Source of the DNA: Isoetes taiwanensis
Taxonomy: Eukaryota > Streptophyta > Lycopodiopsida > Isoetales > Isoetaceae
Length of the DNA: 64,000 bases
Direction: 5' to 3'
Assembly (NCBI GenBank): GCA_021234155.1
Contig: JAJEKV010000776.1
Coordinates: forward strand, 28,572-92,571
Below the pieces are notes generated by a model that worked only from the letters and a program-made list of their open reading frames with translations, was not told the DNA's origin and ran no database searches. The translations under genes and the position numbers were made by a program. Shown here piece after piece: positions 10,429 through 22,799 of the stretch; positions within the stretch are counted from its first letter, which is position 1; each line of letters begins with the position of its first letter.

Positions 10429-13400
10429 CCTCCTATATTATAAAATTATTGTGTAAGTCTGTCTTCAATCTCGCCCTAATTTGGGCGGCTGAGATTGTCC
10501 TACCTTTAGATCGGACGGTGTGGACCCAAAAAGACAAAAACGGCACACCCTTTTTTTTTTGTCCATTCTCTTCGGGGATGGCATGGCCTGGGAGCTGTAG
10601 AAGCTTTGCCCTGCCAGAATAGCAAGCGCAGCAATATCTTCTGCAACTCTGCCCGGTTCGACCTCTGCGGCCGTCCAGATTGCTGCAAAACAGATTCCTG
10701 GATCAACTTCCGTCAACGATCCTGCTCCTTGCAGAATTTTGGAGCCCCGAATCCAACATCTTGAATACCATCTGCTACTGCCAGGTTCGAGCCGCTGACA
10801 AAAACTTGCCCTAACATAGATGAAGCAGTGTAAAAAAAGAGAGGTCCATCTTGCATTTGCGGGATGTATTGTGCTATAATAGAGCAAGAAGACGGTGTTT
10901 TTGCAATAGATAAGCTGGGACATGTATGAGCACCATATGGCTAAGATATAAGGTGAGTCCAGAATCATTTTTACAAAAGTAGAGGATCTTCTGCAATGAA
11001 ATTGAGCAGAACAAGGCTGAACTTGGTGATTTTAGAGCTTTCTTTTAGCACAAAAAATCAAATTTAGGGTCATTTTTGCATAAAGATCAAGATTGTAGGA
11101 CTGATTTTTGCAAAGAGGCAACATTTTAGAGCTCAAATTTGGGTTATTTCAGCTATGCAGGGTCGTTTTTGCATATGGAAGCTTGGTTCGTTGTTCTGTT
11201 CGTATTATGCAATCCTGTAACTGTGTCAAGCATTCAGCTATGACTGGAAATCCGAGGAGCTAATGAAACATTCCTGCTACTTAAATCTTGACGAAAGCTC
11301 TGTAGATCATTCTGGTGAATACAAAGCAAAGATGATAGCCGTAGAACTTTGAAAGCATTTGACTGCATATCTCAGTTAACATACTCATTTCCAGGTTCTT
11401 TTTCCATCACGATTTGTTGCACCTTTATGAGCCGGAGAAAATGCTTCTGAGCTATGGAGAAGTGCCATCTGATGTACAAATTGCAGAAATGTTATGAGGT
11501 AATAATCATTTATGTCTGTATTCTGCTTTGGAATGACATTTTCAAAACTTCCAGGATCTAGCAAAGATACCATATTTTCTATCCCAACTATGGCCTAAAA
11601 ACTTTGACAATCATATGTTAAGGATGTCAGGGTGTAAACCGAAATATAAGAAGACCAAGAGTATTCTCAAACACTGATCTCTGAATTTATTTGTGTTTGC
11701 ATGGCTTTTAACACTATATCTCTTGCCTTGCTTCTGCGTGGCTTTGGTATTTGATGATGCCGCAGTCATTTATGTGCAGGTAAAAAAAATTCCTTTTATT
11801 AAATTATATTTACTGAAGCATATAAGATCGATTTGGTAAAGCTACATATGAGCTGAAATAACAAACATGCAGAATTATGTATGTTTTACATGGAACAGTC
11901 TTGCTCTGGTGGATAAATGATGCAGCTCAGAGAAGCAAAGAAATTGCAATTAGTAAGTAATTTACCCATTGTTTTTGAAAGAGAGGTGGGAGCACTCATA
12001 TTGCAATTAAGGTTAATGCCTTATTTTTCATATCAGACATGGCTCAACTTCTTTGGCTGCGAACATGATACTTCACTTATTCAAGGCACCGTCATAAGGC
12101 CTCTGCATTATGCCCAATTTGCCCTCTAAAAGATTGACATATAGAAATGTATGAGCAGTTGGCAGCTCTGCAAGCAAATCATTTCTCCTTAAAGTAGCAT
12201 GGGGGCCTGTTTTATATCTATTCTAGAAAATACCTTCACCATTAAAACTAACTGCATGTCTAAAATGTGTAAATCCTTTGTATGATTTTCATTTGAGTTC
12301 ATTCATTGTTGGCTCAAACATGGTTACCAAATTATTTTGAGCCTTGAAAATGTTTACGAAGTTCCTGGACTATTTCAAAAGTTCTTATAGATGGATTTGT
12401 TGGTGAGTGTTGGTAAATCTCTTGAACTTTCAAGGAGTTTAGGTAAATCTGCTGAATGTTTGCCCACATGTTTTCTTCATGTATAAACTTCATGGAAATG
12501 ATAATGGAGGAAAATTTATATTGGTTTTGCCTCTCTAATTGATGTCAACAATGATTCCTTAAAACATCAGCTGAGCAGAGTTCGTTTTGTATAGTTAATC
12601 GTCTAAGTAATGATAAGGCATTAATTTGTTATACATGCTGCGAAGGGGCTTGCTGTGCAGTTGACTGTTTGTGCATATAACAAAATTGATGATGACATTT
12701 ACTGAGATATATTGACGTCTGACGACCAATGGATCAACCATGGCTGTTTAGGTGTTTATAGCAGAGCTCTTTTTGTGATGGCATTCAAAGCATAAGGACT
12801 TGAGTTATCTTCAAGCCTAATGTTATAAACAACATGCTGGAATTCAATCAACTTGAGTCTGTTACTTCATAGGAATTGGGGAAGTTATAGAAGCCTATTT
12901 TAGACAAATCATAAACGTCATACCCCATAATCATACCCCATAGACATACCCAAAGTTTGTCTTTAATTTTTAGCCAATGCAATGTCTACACTTAGTGATC
13001 CAAACGGAGTGCCCAACTTTGTCATAGACGTCAGTAACTTTTTTATGAATATGTTACAAAATATCCAAAGTTCACTATTAGTTTCTAGCTAATGCAATGT
13101 CGTGCACACCAACTCTTAGCCAATGCAATGGAGTACCCACAAAAGGTGGGCAATCTCTTATAATTTAAGAAAATCTAAAAATCAACTTGAAATATAAATA
13201 GACGTCCTTAGTCCTTGATACATGTAATGATTTCCTTTGTATTGAGCCTAGAATGCCCTACATTAAGGCAAAGGCATTGACATCTTTATTCAAAGAAATG
13301 TTCGATAATGCATGTCTTTACGAAAGTGATCCAATGGTCGAAATTTGATGCCGTAAGATGGCCAAGATTCTATGTTAGGCTTAAGGTTTAGGTTCATTGC

Positions 13401-13572
13401 AGTTTTACGTGTGTGCAATGTAGACTATAAGTGCATGCATGCGTATCATCTACATGTTCCAAGTAAAGCCCAAGAACGCGAAGCATCATTATCACTACAC
13501 GCTTTTCACATTGCAGTCGAAAAATTTGCAGGCTTCCAACATATGCCCAGCAACGCTGGGCATCGTTACTAG
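10429..13572 (+). mobile_element. Helitron H4 (plus strand), interior unrecognised
   Basis: The 3' end is textbook: hairpin TGCCCAGCAACGCTGGGCA at 13544-13562, six bases, then CTAG at 13569-13572 followed by T. The 5' end is inferred near 10429 from CCTATATTATAAAATTATT and the following GTCTGTCTTCAATC and GATCGGACGGT, a diverged copy of the family start seen at 13573 and 18927. The interior is AT-rich with no gene I recognise. The minus-strand ORF 10465-10968 and the plus-strand ORF 11917-12129 are short and show no domain. Captured gene pieces are possible. Confidence 0.6.
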
Positions 13573-15449
13573 TTTATAAAATAAAATTATAGCGTGTGTC
13601 TTCAATGGAGCCTTAAATCGGACGGTCGAGGATTTGATTGACCAATGGTGGAGATGATGTGTGCGTGTCTTCAACTAAAATTTCATCTCGACTATGGCTT
13701 CAATATGAAAGGGAAAAGGAAAAAGGAAAAAGGAAAAGGAAAAGGAAAAAAGCGATGAAAGGGAAAAGGAAAAGGGAAAAGGGAAAAAGGGGAAAGGAAA
13801 GGGGAAGGAAAAGGAATGAAAGGGAAAGGAAAAAGGGAAAAGGGAAAGAGAAAAGGGGAAAAGGAAAAGGGGGGGAAAAGGAAAAACGATGAAAGGGAAA
13901 AGGAAAAGGAAAAAGGGAAGGAAAAGGAAAAGCGATGAAAAGGGGAAAAGGGAAAAGGAAAAGGGAAAAGGGAAAGGGGAAAGGGAAAAAGGGGGAAAGG
14001 AAAAGGAAAAGCGATGAAGAAGGGGAAAAGGGGAGGAAAAGGGGAAGGGAAAAGGAAAAACGATGAAAGGAAAAGGGAAAAGGAAAAAGAGAAAAAGGAA
14101 AAGGAAGGGAAAAGGAAAAACGATGAAAAGGGAAAGGGGGAAAAGGGGAAGGGAAAAGGAAAAAAAAAATGAAAGGAAAAAGGAAAAGGGAAAAGGGAAA
14201 AGGGAAGGAAAAAGGAAAAAAGCGATGAAAGGGAAAAGGAAAAGGAATAAAAAAAGGCAAGAGGAAAAAGGAAAGAGAAGGAGAAAAGGAAAAAAGGGAA
14301 AGATAAAAGGAAATAGAAAAAGGAATAGAATAGGCGAGGGGAAAGGGAAAGGAAAAAAGGGCACCTGCGAGAAGGTAAGTAAGTAAGGGTGAGAAAAGGA
14401 GAAAAAGGTAAAGGAAAATAAGAAAAAGGTTGCAAAAGTCCATGGAAAAAAAAGAAAAGGTGTGAAAAGAGAGGGGGAAAAGGCAAAAAGAGAACTTGGG
14501 GAAAAGCGGAAAAAAAAAGAAAAAAAAGGAAAGGGCGTAAAAAAAAGAGAAGAGAGAAAGGGTGAAGAAAGAGAAAAAGGGAAGCAAAAAGAGCATCGAG
14601 ATAAAGAAAGAGGGAAATGATGGAAAAAGGAGGAAAAGGGGTGGGGGGAAAGTAGAATAGACAAAGGGTAGGGAGCAAGGAATAGGAAAAGGAAGGAGAA
14701 AAGGGGAAAAAAAAAGGGAAGAGGGAAAGGGTGAGGAAAGAGAAAAGAAAGGGAAAAAAAAAGAGCATGGAAAAGGGAAAAAAAAAAAGAAAAAAAGAAA
14801 GGGAGAAAGTGGAAATGGGAAAAGGGGGAAGAGGATGGGAAAAAGAAGAAAAAAGGTACATAAAAAAGGTTGAGAAAAGGGAATGGAAAGAGGCATATAT
14901 GAAAAGGGAAAGGGAGGAGGGAAAGGGAAAATGTAAAGAAAGGGGAAAGAGAAAGGAAAGGGAAAAAAGGGAACAAAAAGCAAAAGGGTGGGGAAAGTAT
15001 GAAAAGGGAATGGAAAGTTGAAAGGAAAAGGGAAGAAAAAAGGAGAAGGGAAAGCAAAAAGAGCATGAGGAAAAGGGGGAGAGAAATGGGAAAAGAGATG
15101 GGAAAAAGGACCACGTGATCAAGAGGAAGAGGGTGGGGAAAGGAAGAAAAGGGCACATGAAAAGGTAAAAAAAAAGAGAACGAAAAAAATGCATGAGAAA
15201 GCGGGAAAGAGAAAGGGAAAAGGAAAAGGAAAGGAAGGGAAAACGAAATGGAAAAAGTAGTAGAAAAATGGGAAGAGTGGGGAAAGATAAAAGGAAGGGA
15301 AAAACCCGATAAGAAAAAAAGGAGAAAAAATTGTTAAAGGGGAAAGGAAGGCAAAGGGAGGGAGGAAAGGGGTTAGGAAAAAAAAAAGGAGAAAAAAAAA
15401 GAAATTAAAGGTTTCTAATTTATGCCCATAAGAAGATTACCATTTTTAG
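13573..15449 (+). mobile_element. Helitron H5 (plus strand), purine-rich interior, degraded 3' end
   Basis: Starts right after H4's CTAG with TTTATAAAATAAAATTATAG (the 5' TC is lost), then the family block GTGTGTCTTCAATGGAG, CGGACGGTCGAGGATTTGAT and GGAGATGATGTGTG. The interior 13706-15415 is almost pure A/G on +. The 3' end is decayed: TATGCCCATAAG at 15421 in place of the hairpin, and TTAG at 15446-15449 in place of CTAG. About 1.9 kb, similar to the complete H8. Confidence 0.6.
13706..15415. repeat. Polypurine low-complexity tract (H5 interior)
   Basis: About 1.7 kb of A and G on +, with AAAGG/GGAAAA words and recurrent GCGATGAAAGGGAAAAGG-like sub-repeats between 13750 and 14250. The complementary strand matches the composition of the H2 and H8 interiors. 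Confidence 0.95.
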
Positions 15450-18400
15450 TAATAAAGGATAGGGATGTGTGTCTTCCATGGAGACCTAGATCGAATGGTT
15501 GAGGATTTGATCGACCCGGCAAGGGGGTGAAGATGACATGTCGTGACTTCAACCAAAATTTTATCGGATCTATATATTGCTTCAATAAGATTCACTCAAT
15601 CCGCCATCTTTGAAGGGGTAAAAGGGGAAAGGAAAAAGGAAAAAGGGAAAAGAGAGGAAAAATGAAGGAAAAAGGAAAAAGGGAGGAAAAGGACAAAAGG
15701 AAAGTGAAAAAGGAAAAGGAAGGGAAAGGAGAAAAAAAGGGAAGGCAAAATGGCCGAAGGAAAAGGGAGAAAGTGAAGCAAAAGGGGCCGGAGGAAAAGG
15801 GAAGGGAAGGAAAAAATGGAGAAAAAGGGAAGGGAAAAGGGAAAGGGGAAAGGGAAAAGGTTTGAGCGGAGGGAAAATGGAAGGAAAAAGGGGAAGAGAA
15901 AGTGTTGGGAGAGGAGGAAAATGGAATAGAAAAAGGGGCCAAGGGGAAAAGGGAAAAGGAAAGGAAAGGGAAAGGGAAAGGGAAGGGAAAAGGAAAAACT
16001 ACGCTTTGAAAGGCAGGGGAAAAAAAGGGGAAGAGGGTGAATAAAAGGGAAAAGGGTATGAAAAATTGAAGGGAAAAGGAGAAAAAGATGAAGGATGAGG
16101 AAAGAAGATTTGGAAGAAAGAAAATGACATGGGATAAGGGCAGGAAAAAAAAAAGGGGAAGAGTGAAAGGTTGGGAAAATGAGGAAAATGGAAGAAAAAA
16201 GGGGAACAAAAAAAAAAAAAAAAAAAAAAAAAGATGGGGAGAAAGGAAGGCAAATCATCTTTGGAAACTGGAAACTTTGAAAAGTTTGTCTTAAAGAAAA
16301 GAAAGGGAAAAGAAGCTAAAAAAAGGGATTGAAGGACAATCAAATTTTACGAGATAAAGGGGAAGAGGATAAGGAAAGGCAAAAAGACTTAAAAAAAGCG
16401 AAAAGAAAAAAAAAAAGAAAAAGGGAAAGGAAATTCTTTGAAAAAAAAATGCACAAAGCAAAAATGGAATGGGGAAGGGCATGGGAAAAAGGAGAAGAGG
16501 GATCCAAGGATGAAGAAACTTGAGAAATGTTTTTGCAAAAAAAAGAGCATCCCGAAAATAGGGCCCATGGGAAAGGAAAAGAGAAGGGGAAAAAAGAGGG
16601 AAAAGAAAAAGGAAAATTGAATGTGGGCATTAAATTAGAAAGGAAAGAAAAAATAGAAAAGAAAGGGGAAAAGGGAATCTATTTGGAATGCAAGGGGAGG
16701 GAAGGGAAAAGTCATGGATAAAGGAAAGATAAAATTTTGAAGAATCAATGGAAATTACTTTTGAAAAAAATGCTAAAAGGAAAAGGAAAAGAAAAGGGGA
16801 TCATGGAAAAGGTGGGGAAAATGAGGAAAAATGGGCAATAGCATTTCAAAATGGTTTAGCAGAAAAAATCTTTGTGAAATAGCATTCCAAAATGGTCTTG
16901 GCAATATGTTTTCCTCAGCAAAATACTAAAAAAGGCTTATTGGCTAAGGGCCTTAATAAAGCTTTGTGTATCAAAAAATGGCAAAGAAAAAAAGCAACCA
17001 TTTGGAAATGCAAGCATTCATTGGAAGGAAGTGTTTTCTCATGTTGGAGAAAAAGGCGAGATTCTCACCAAAGCAAGGATTTAGAGGAAAAGCATGCTTA
17101 AAAGGTAAAAAATTAAGGAAGGTAGAGGGAATAAGGAAAAGGCTAAAAGGTTGATAGAGCATTGTCATAATTTTGTGAAAGCGAATGCTTTAGATGCACA
17201 ATGGTATTGTGCACTCATTATACTCATTATTTGTTCATGATTGCTTTGGGACCAACTTGCCAATAATTTTTCTTCGAGTACTAAATGCTTGGTGGTTGCT
17301 TTGCCAATATTGATTTTGGCATATTTGATGTCTTTGTGCGCAGTTAGTCCACCGATCGGACATCACTATCATTTGGGTTAGTTTGGTGAGGCACTAAGTT
17401 AATGGCTTTGTGCTTTAGCGATGTGACAATCCTTTACAAGGTCATATTATAATGTTGTGTAATGGAGTGCGGTCAATCTTTGATCATTCTGCGTCATATT
17501 GGCCATCTCACGGTTGAAAAAAAAAACAATAGGGTTGAAAAAGTTTTGGAAAAAGATGGAGCTTTTATTTTATTACATGTCGGACTTGATGGGAGTTCAA
17601 TTGGTTTTTAATATGGAAGAGAGTATGCAAGACTCCATAGTGTTTTAAACCCAGTTCTATGTATAGCAATAATTTTTGAAATATTGGGCATCGAAAGCAT
17701 ATGAAGTCACAAATGCAAAGTTGCTTTTGCATCATGATTTGCTCATTAATGGTACATGCATTATAGTTTAATTTATAATGAGAATATGAGGGACTAAACT
17801 TTCCCAAGTTAGTGGTGCAAAATTTATGCTTTTGTTGCATTGGCATAGGAAACACTTCCAAAATAATTTCCACATGGTTCAAAATATGGTAAATTGTACA
17901 AAACTTCTCCGTAAACAAATGAACAAGTATTTATGTGCATGTCATTGGTCAAGTACATTTTGTTCCTCTGGCGTAACCCATTTATTTTAGCTTATGCTTT
18001 GATTGCCAAAGGCGTTATGAATATTTAAATCAAGCATTTAAAGGGTGGAAGATCAAATATTCTTCATTTGGCAAAAGGCACTAATTCAATCAAAGATAAT
18101 ATCATAAGCGTATTTGGGACAAAAATGCAGCAAGAGTTTGTTTGGATCCCCCGGTAAGTTTTTATTGTCCATGGGATTTTTGGGAAGAACAAAGGCTTTG
18201 TTCTAAAGAAAAGAACAAGCGACAATTTTGAGTCCATCAAGGGATAGGCAATATTTCTACATAAATGGGCGTCTTTGTGGATATGCATTATTACAAAATT
18301 GTTAAATGAGTCTTTTACAAATCATTTATTTTCACTTGGTATCCAATGGCAATTTTAAAATACCCATAATCATTCTTGATAAGAGGAAAGTTTTTGTACA

Positions 18401-18926
18401 TGAAGAGAACAATCAAATGATTTTTGTCTCATTCAAGGGATGAGAATAGAAAAGCCTTTAAAGGTCAAGATTATGGCTCCTTTGCTTTAGTTTGTTGAGG
18501 ACCCTTTGATTCGATCTATTGCATCGCCGCAAATCATCTTTCTTTTTGTTTGTATTATTATTTTTTTTGTCCGCCAAAAATATTTGTATGTTGTTGTTGC
18601 TTTGTTTATGGAACGCTGCCGAAATCATTTAGCCTTTACATGTCCCTTTGCCCTTATTAATAAAGCTTCCACCTTCACATCTTTGTCTTTTGACTCCGCC
18701 TTCCTAATGCTTGGTGAAAAATGGATAGCGTTAAATGCTTATTTGGAGGATCCTAATTGCGATATTATTGCGGATTTATCTAATTCATCCGATATTTACG
18801 GGGGCTCCAAAAACTCATCGGTAATACATTACTAATATATTGTTTGTGAACAATCACAAATCACATGGAATGACACAAAAGGTGAACAAACACAATGTAA
18901 ACCCACCTTTTGTAGCAATTTACTAG
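15450..18926 (+). mobile_element. Helitron H6 (plus strand), compound
   Basis: Its first 150 bp (GTGTGTCTTCCATGGAGACC, TCGAATGGTTGAGGATTTGA, TTCACTCAATCCG) match the 5' end of complete Helitron H8, which fixes family and strand. A purine tract runs from 15615 to about 16850. The next 2 kb is AT-rich sequence of unknown origin, with the short ORFs 17565-17918 (-) and 18506-18835 (+) that I do not recognise. The end is taken at CTAG 18923-18926, directly before H7's TC. No hairpin precedes it, so the 3' boundary is uncertain. Confidence 0.5.
15615..16850. repeat. Polypurine low-complexity tract (H6 interior)
   Basis: A/G-rich on +, more degraded than the H5 tract, with an A run of about 25 at 16208-16232. 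Confidence 0.9.
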
Positions 18927-20900
18927 TCTTATATTATAATGTTCGGTAATGGCAATCCCCTAACTTTACGGGCGAGGATTTGATTGACCAATAAAATTTG
19001 ATGGAGATGATGTGTCGTGTGTTCAACTAATATTCATCTTGACTATGGCTTCAATATGAAAGGGGAAAAGGAAAAGGCAAAAGCAAAAGGAAAAGGGAAA
19101 CAAAGATCTTTTTTGGAAAATAGCATTCGCAAAAGGGAGGGGCAAAGGAAAAGGATAAAATGATTGCTTATTGGCTAAGGGAAAAGGATAAAGCTTTGAA
19201 ATGGATTGCCAAGGCCGTGGATCTTCAAAAGCAACCTTTTGGAAATGCAAGCATTCAAATAATGAAAGTGTTTTTTCTCATGTTGTATTCTAGGCAAAGA
19301 GAAACCAAAGTTTAGGAAAGTAGGAAAAGGGAAAGGGGAAAAGGACATGTTGAGGGTTTAAAAAGAATAGAAAGGGAAAAAACAAGAAGTGCTCTGAAAC
19401 CTTATTTTTGGGGAAGGGAAAAGTACTCAAAAAATGATTATTTGTTCATGAGGGAAAGGGGAAAGAACTTTTTTTTTGTGAAAAACTTGAAAGGAGGTTC
19501 TTTGCCAAAATTGATTTTGGCATATTTGAAAAAGGAAAAGGAAAAGGCAGGATTCCGATCTCGATCAAAAGGGGGAAATTTGGGGAAGGGAAATGGTGAG
19601 GCACTAAGTTCACATGAAAGGGGAAGGGAAAAGGAAAATCCATGAAAGGGAAAAGGATCTCCCTTAAGTCTTATTTGGGGAAAATTCCGGCGATTGAAAG
19701 AAAAAATTTAAAAGGAAAGGATACAATAGGAAAAGGATTTAAATTAAATTATTAAAAAAGGAAACATAAGGAGTTCAAAAGAAAATGGAAAGATAAAAGA
19801 TAAAATAGTGAAAAAGGAATAGAATATAATTTTTGAAATAGGGGGCAAGGGCATATGGAAAAAATGCAAAGTTGCTTTTGCATCATCGTGAGTTGCTTTC
19901 ATTATAGTACTCATTATAGGAGAAAAAGATAAGGAGAATATGAGGGAAAAAGGTTTTAAAGTTAGGGAAAAAAAATGCTTTGAAAAAAGAGGGCAAAGAA
20001 ACACTCCAAAAATAATTTGGGAAATGGTTCAAAATAATGTAAATTGTACAAAATTCTACGTGAAAAAAATTTTTTATGTGCATGAAGTCAAGTAGAAAAC
20101 TGCGGACTTTATTCAGACTTATGCTTGATTGCCAAAGGGCAGCTTGGATAAAAAAATAAAGGGAAATGATTGTTTAGATCAAATATATCTTGGATACCTA
20201 CTCATTCAAACGAATATCAAAACCGGAAGGGACAAAAATCTTTTCTTGCCCAGAGGTGTTTAATTTAGAAGGAAGAAAGGGAAAAAAGACTATGTCTCTA
20301 AAGAAAAAGAAAGAAAACTTAGGCAAGAACATAAATGGTTAGGTAATATTAAATGGAAAAGAATTGTTAAATGAGCTTTACAAATAAAAAGGTTGTTGAA
20401 AATGGAATGGAAATTGGCATATGTATAAGCAAAGCAGGGAAAGAGGAAAAATGTAAATGAAGGGGATGAGAATAGAAGGGAAAAAAAACATCTAATCAAA
20501 AGAGATTGTGGGACCCTTTGATGTCCTTTGAAGAAAGGAAAAGTGTGGAAAAAGGAAAGGGGAGGTGAGGAAAATTTTGATATATGGGTTTAAAGAGATG
20601 GGGAAAGCTTTGGTCAAAGATTAATTGCTTCCAAAGGAACAAAAGAGCACATGAAAAGGAAGGAAAAGCAAAAGGGCTTGAAAAAATGCATGATCTCGGG
20701 GAAGAATGCTTAAAAGGAGGAGGAAGAGGAAGGGGAAAAGGAAAGGAAAAGGAGTAGTGGAAAAATGGGAATTTACGGGATTATAAAATGTAGGGAAAAT
20801 TAAGAAATTGAAGAAAAAAAAAAATCAAATGGAATGAGGCAAAGGTGAACAAACGGGGGTTAGAAAAAAAAAGGGAGAATAAAAGTCTTAATTATAAGGT
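18927..20900 (+). mobile_element. Helitron H7 (plus strand), 5' end clear, 3' end lost
   Basis: Starts TCTTATATTATAATG directly after CTAG, then the family block GCGAGGATTTGATTGACC, GGAGATGATGTGTCGTG and CTATGGCTTCAATATGAAAG as in H5. From about 19.1 kb the text alternates between purine words and phrases that match 16.9-18.9 kb (for example GCTTATTGGCTAAGG at 16936 and 19167, TTTGTTCATGA at 17229 and 19441). It then runs into tRNA-array sequence without a CTAG or hairpin. The interior may be a mixed consensus. Confidence 0.45.
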
Positions 20901-20970
20901 TCTAATGGATGGTGTGGCAAAGGACGGTACCATGTAATTGATATATATTTTTTTGGAGAAGAGGTGGTGT

Positions 20971-21033
20971 CTTTTGTAGCTCAGTTTGTTATGGCTTCAA
21001 TTTAAATGGGAGGTCTTGAGTTTTTTGAAAGCA
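20971..21033 (+). pseudogene. tRNA-Thr remnant at the left edge of the array
   Basis: CTTTTGTAGCTCAGTT and GGGAGGTCTTGAG of tRNA-Thr survive, but the anticodon arm is lost. First trace of the array. Confidence 0.5.
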
Positions 21034-21473
21034 AAGTGATAATGGGGAAAAGGGAGTTTCAAGGAAAAGCATCAAATCTTTTTTATTGAAAGGGCTAGGG
21101 AAGAAGTGACTTGGGCTTGGTTGTTTTACCCAATAATGCTTCTCTTGATATTTTTTTGGCAACATGCATTACGATATGTTCTTCACTATTAAATTTTTTT
21201 TCATTTAAGTGGCAAATTGGATGACCTCATCTACATTGCTAGGCAAAAGAGGAAAAACGTGAGAATGATTGTTTAGATTCAATTATCTTGGATAAAACTC
21301 ATTTACGTCATCTACCGTGAATCTTTTTCTTGCCCATAAGGCGTGGCTTTGACTACTAGTAGTAACTTTTGGCTTATATCTCAATTGGTTAGGTAATATT
21401 AAAAGGAAATCGTACTCATATGGAAAAGGGTTCTGTGATTATATTGTTGATTATCAAATCCAAAATTGGAAAA

Positions 21474-21547
21474 GCTCTCGTGGCCTAATGGATAAGGCAT
21501 TTGACTTCTAATCAAAGAGATTGTGGGTTTGAGTCCCAGGAAGAGTG
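21474..21547 (+). tRNA. tRNA-Arg-UCU: tRNA-Arg(UCU) u1A
   Basis: Extra A in the 3' side of the anticodon stem and altered acceptor 3' strand (AGGAAGAGT); T-loop TTTGAGT. Possibly inactive. Confidence 0.55.
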
Positions 21548-21599
21548 TGCAAAAGTGGAGGTGAAAGTGATATATGTTATTATAATGCGAGGTGTTAAA

Positions 21600-21676
21600 G
21601 CTTTGGTAGCTCGGTTATAGAGCACCCGTTTAGTAAAAGGGAGGTCTCGAGGGGAAAAGGACTCTCGATGAAAGCA
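21600..21676 (+). pseudogene. tRNA-Thr u1A
   Basis: D loop lacks the GG; anticodon stem and T arm carry insertions (GTAAAAGGG, GAGGGGAAAAGG). Confidence 0.6.
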
Positions 21677-21748
21677 TATTTTGAAAAGGAAAACTCCTAT
21701 GGATAGGTCTTGTGATTATAATGTTGATTATGAGGAAAAAGTTAGAAG

Positions 21749-21821
21749 GTTCTTGTGGCCTAATGGATAAGGCATTTGACTTCTAATCAAGAGATTGTGG
21801 GTTCGAGTCCCATCGAGAGTG
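21749..21821 (+). tRNA. tRNA-Arg-UCU: tRNA-Arg(UCU) u1B
   Basis: 73 nt; acceptor GTTCTTG/CGAGAGT pairs with wobbles; remaining arms match the consensus. Confidence 0.8.
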
Positions 21822-21878
21822 TGCAAAAAGAAAGTGGAGGTGTAATTGATATATATTTTTTTAAAAAAAGGTGTTGAA

Positions 21879-21951
21879 GCTTTTGTAGCTCGGTTGGTTA
21901 GAGCACGTTTAGGAAAGCGGGAGGTCTTGAGTTTGACTCTCAATGAAAGCA
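21879..21951 (+). tRNA. tRNA-Thr(AGU) u1B, imperfect anticodon stem
   Basis: Anticodon region reads CACGTTTAGGAAAGCGGG: two C of the 5' stem are missing and AGT has become AGG. Probably a pseudogene. Confidence 0.45.
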
Positions 21952-22391
21952 AAGTGATAATGGCACGCAAGGAGTTTCATTTCTAAAAAAAATCAAATCT
22001 CTTTATTGATATGCTAGGAAGAAGTGACTTGTACTTGGTTGTTTTTGACAATAATGCTTCTCTTGATATTTTTTGGCAACATGCATTACGATATGTTCTT
22101 CACTATTAAGTTTTTTTTTTTTAAGTGGCAATTATTTCATTGACCTCATCTACATATTGCTATGGCAAAGAGACCGACGTGAGAATGATTGTTTAGATTC
22201 AATTATCTTGGATATCTACTCATTTACGTCAAGGGAAGTGAATCTTTTCTTGCCCATAAGGCGTGGCTTTGACTACTAGTAGTAACTTTTGGCTTATATC
22301 TCAATTGGTTAGGTAATATTAAAAGGAAGATGCGTACTCATATGGCTTGGTTCTGTGATTATATTGTTGATTATCAAATCAAAATTGCAAG

Positions 22392-22465
22392 GCTCTCGTG
22401 GCCTAATGGATAAGGCATTTGACTTCTAATCAAGAGATTGTGGGTTCGAGTCCCCATCGAGTGTG
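22392..22465 (+). tRNA. tRNA-Arg-UCU: tRNA-Arg(UCU) u2A
   Basis: Consensus except one extra C in the 3' strand of the T stem (TCCCCAT). Confidence 0.7.
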
Positions 22466-22520
22466 CAAAAGAAAGTGGAGGTGAAAGTGATATATGTTAT
22501 TATAATCTGAGGTGTTGAAA

Positions 22521-22595
22521 GTTTTGTGGTAGCTCAGTTGTGTAGAAAATGGATTTAGTAAGCGGGAGGTCTCGAAGTTCGACTCTCGAAAAGCA
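22521..22595 (+). pseudogene. tRNA-Thr u2A
   Basis: Acceptor GTTTTGTGG, the CACCC of the anticodon stem replaced by AAATGGA, shortened 3' end. Confidence 0.6.
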
Positions 22596-22671
22596 TATTT
22601 AAAGCGAAGCCGGCGTACTCCTATGGATAGGTCTTGTGATTATAATGTTGATTATGAAATCAAAGTTGGAA

Positions 22672-22744
22672 GGGAAAGTGGCCTAATGGATAAGGCATTT
22701 GACTTCTAATCAAGAGATTGTGGGTTCGAGTCCCATCGAGTGTG
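22672..22744 (+). tRNA. tRNA-Arg(UCU) u2B, acceptor broken
   Basis: Internal arms are consensus, but the 5' acceptor strand is GGGAAAG and cannot pair with CGAGTGT. Confidence 0.5.
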
Positions 22745-22799
22745 CAAAAAAAAGTGGAGGTGTAATTGATATATATTTTTTTAAGAAGGAGGTGTTGAA

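Noticed and set aside
13675-15194. 500-, 493- and 427-codon minus-strand frames
   Set aside because: Same artefact on the complement of the H5 purine tract.
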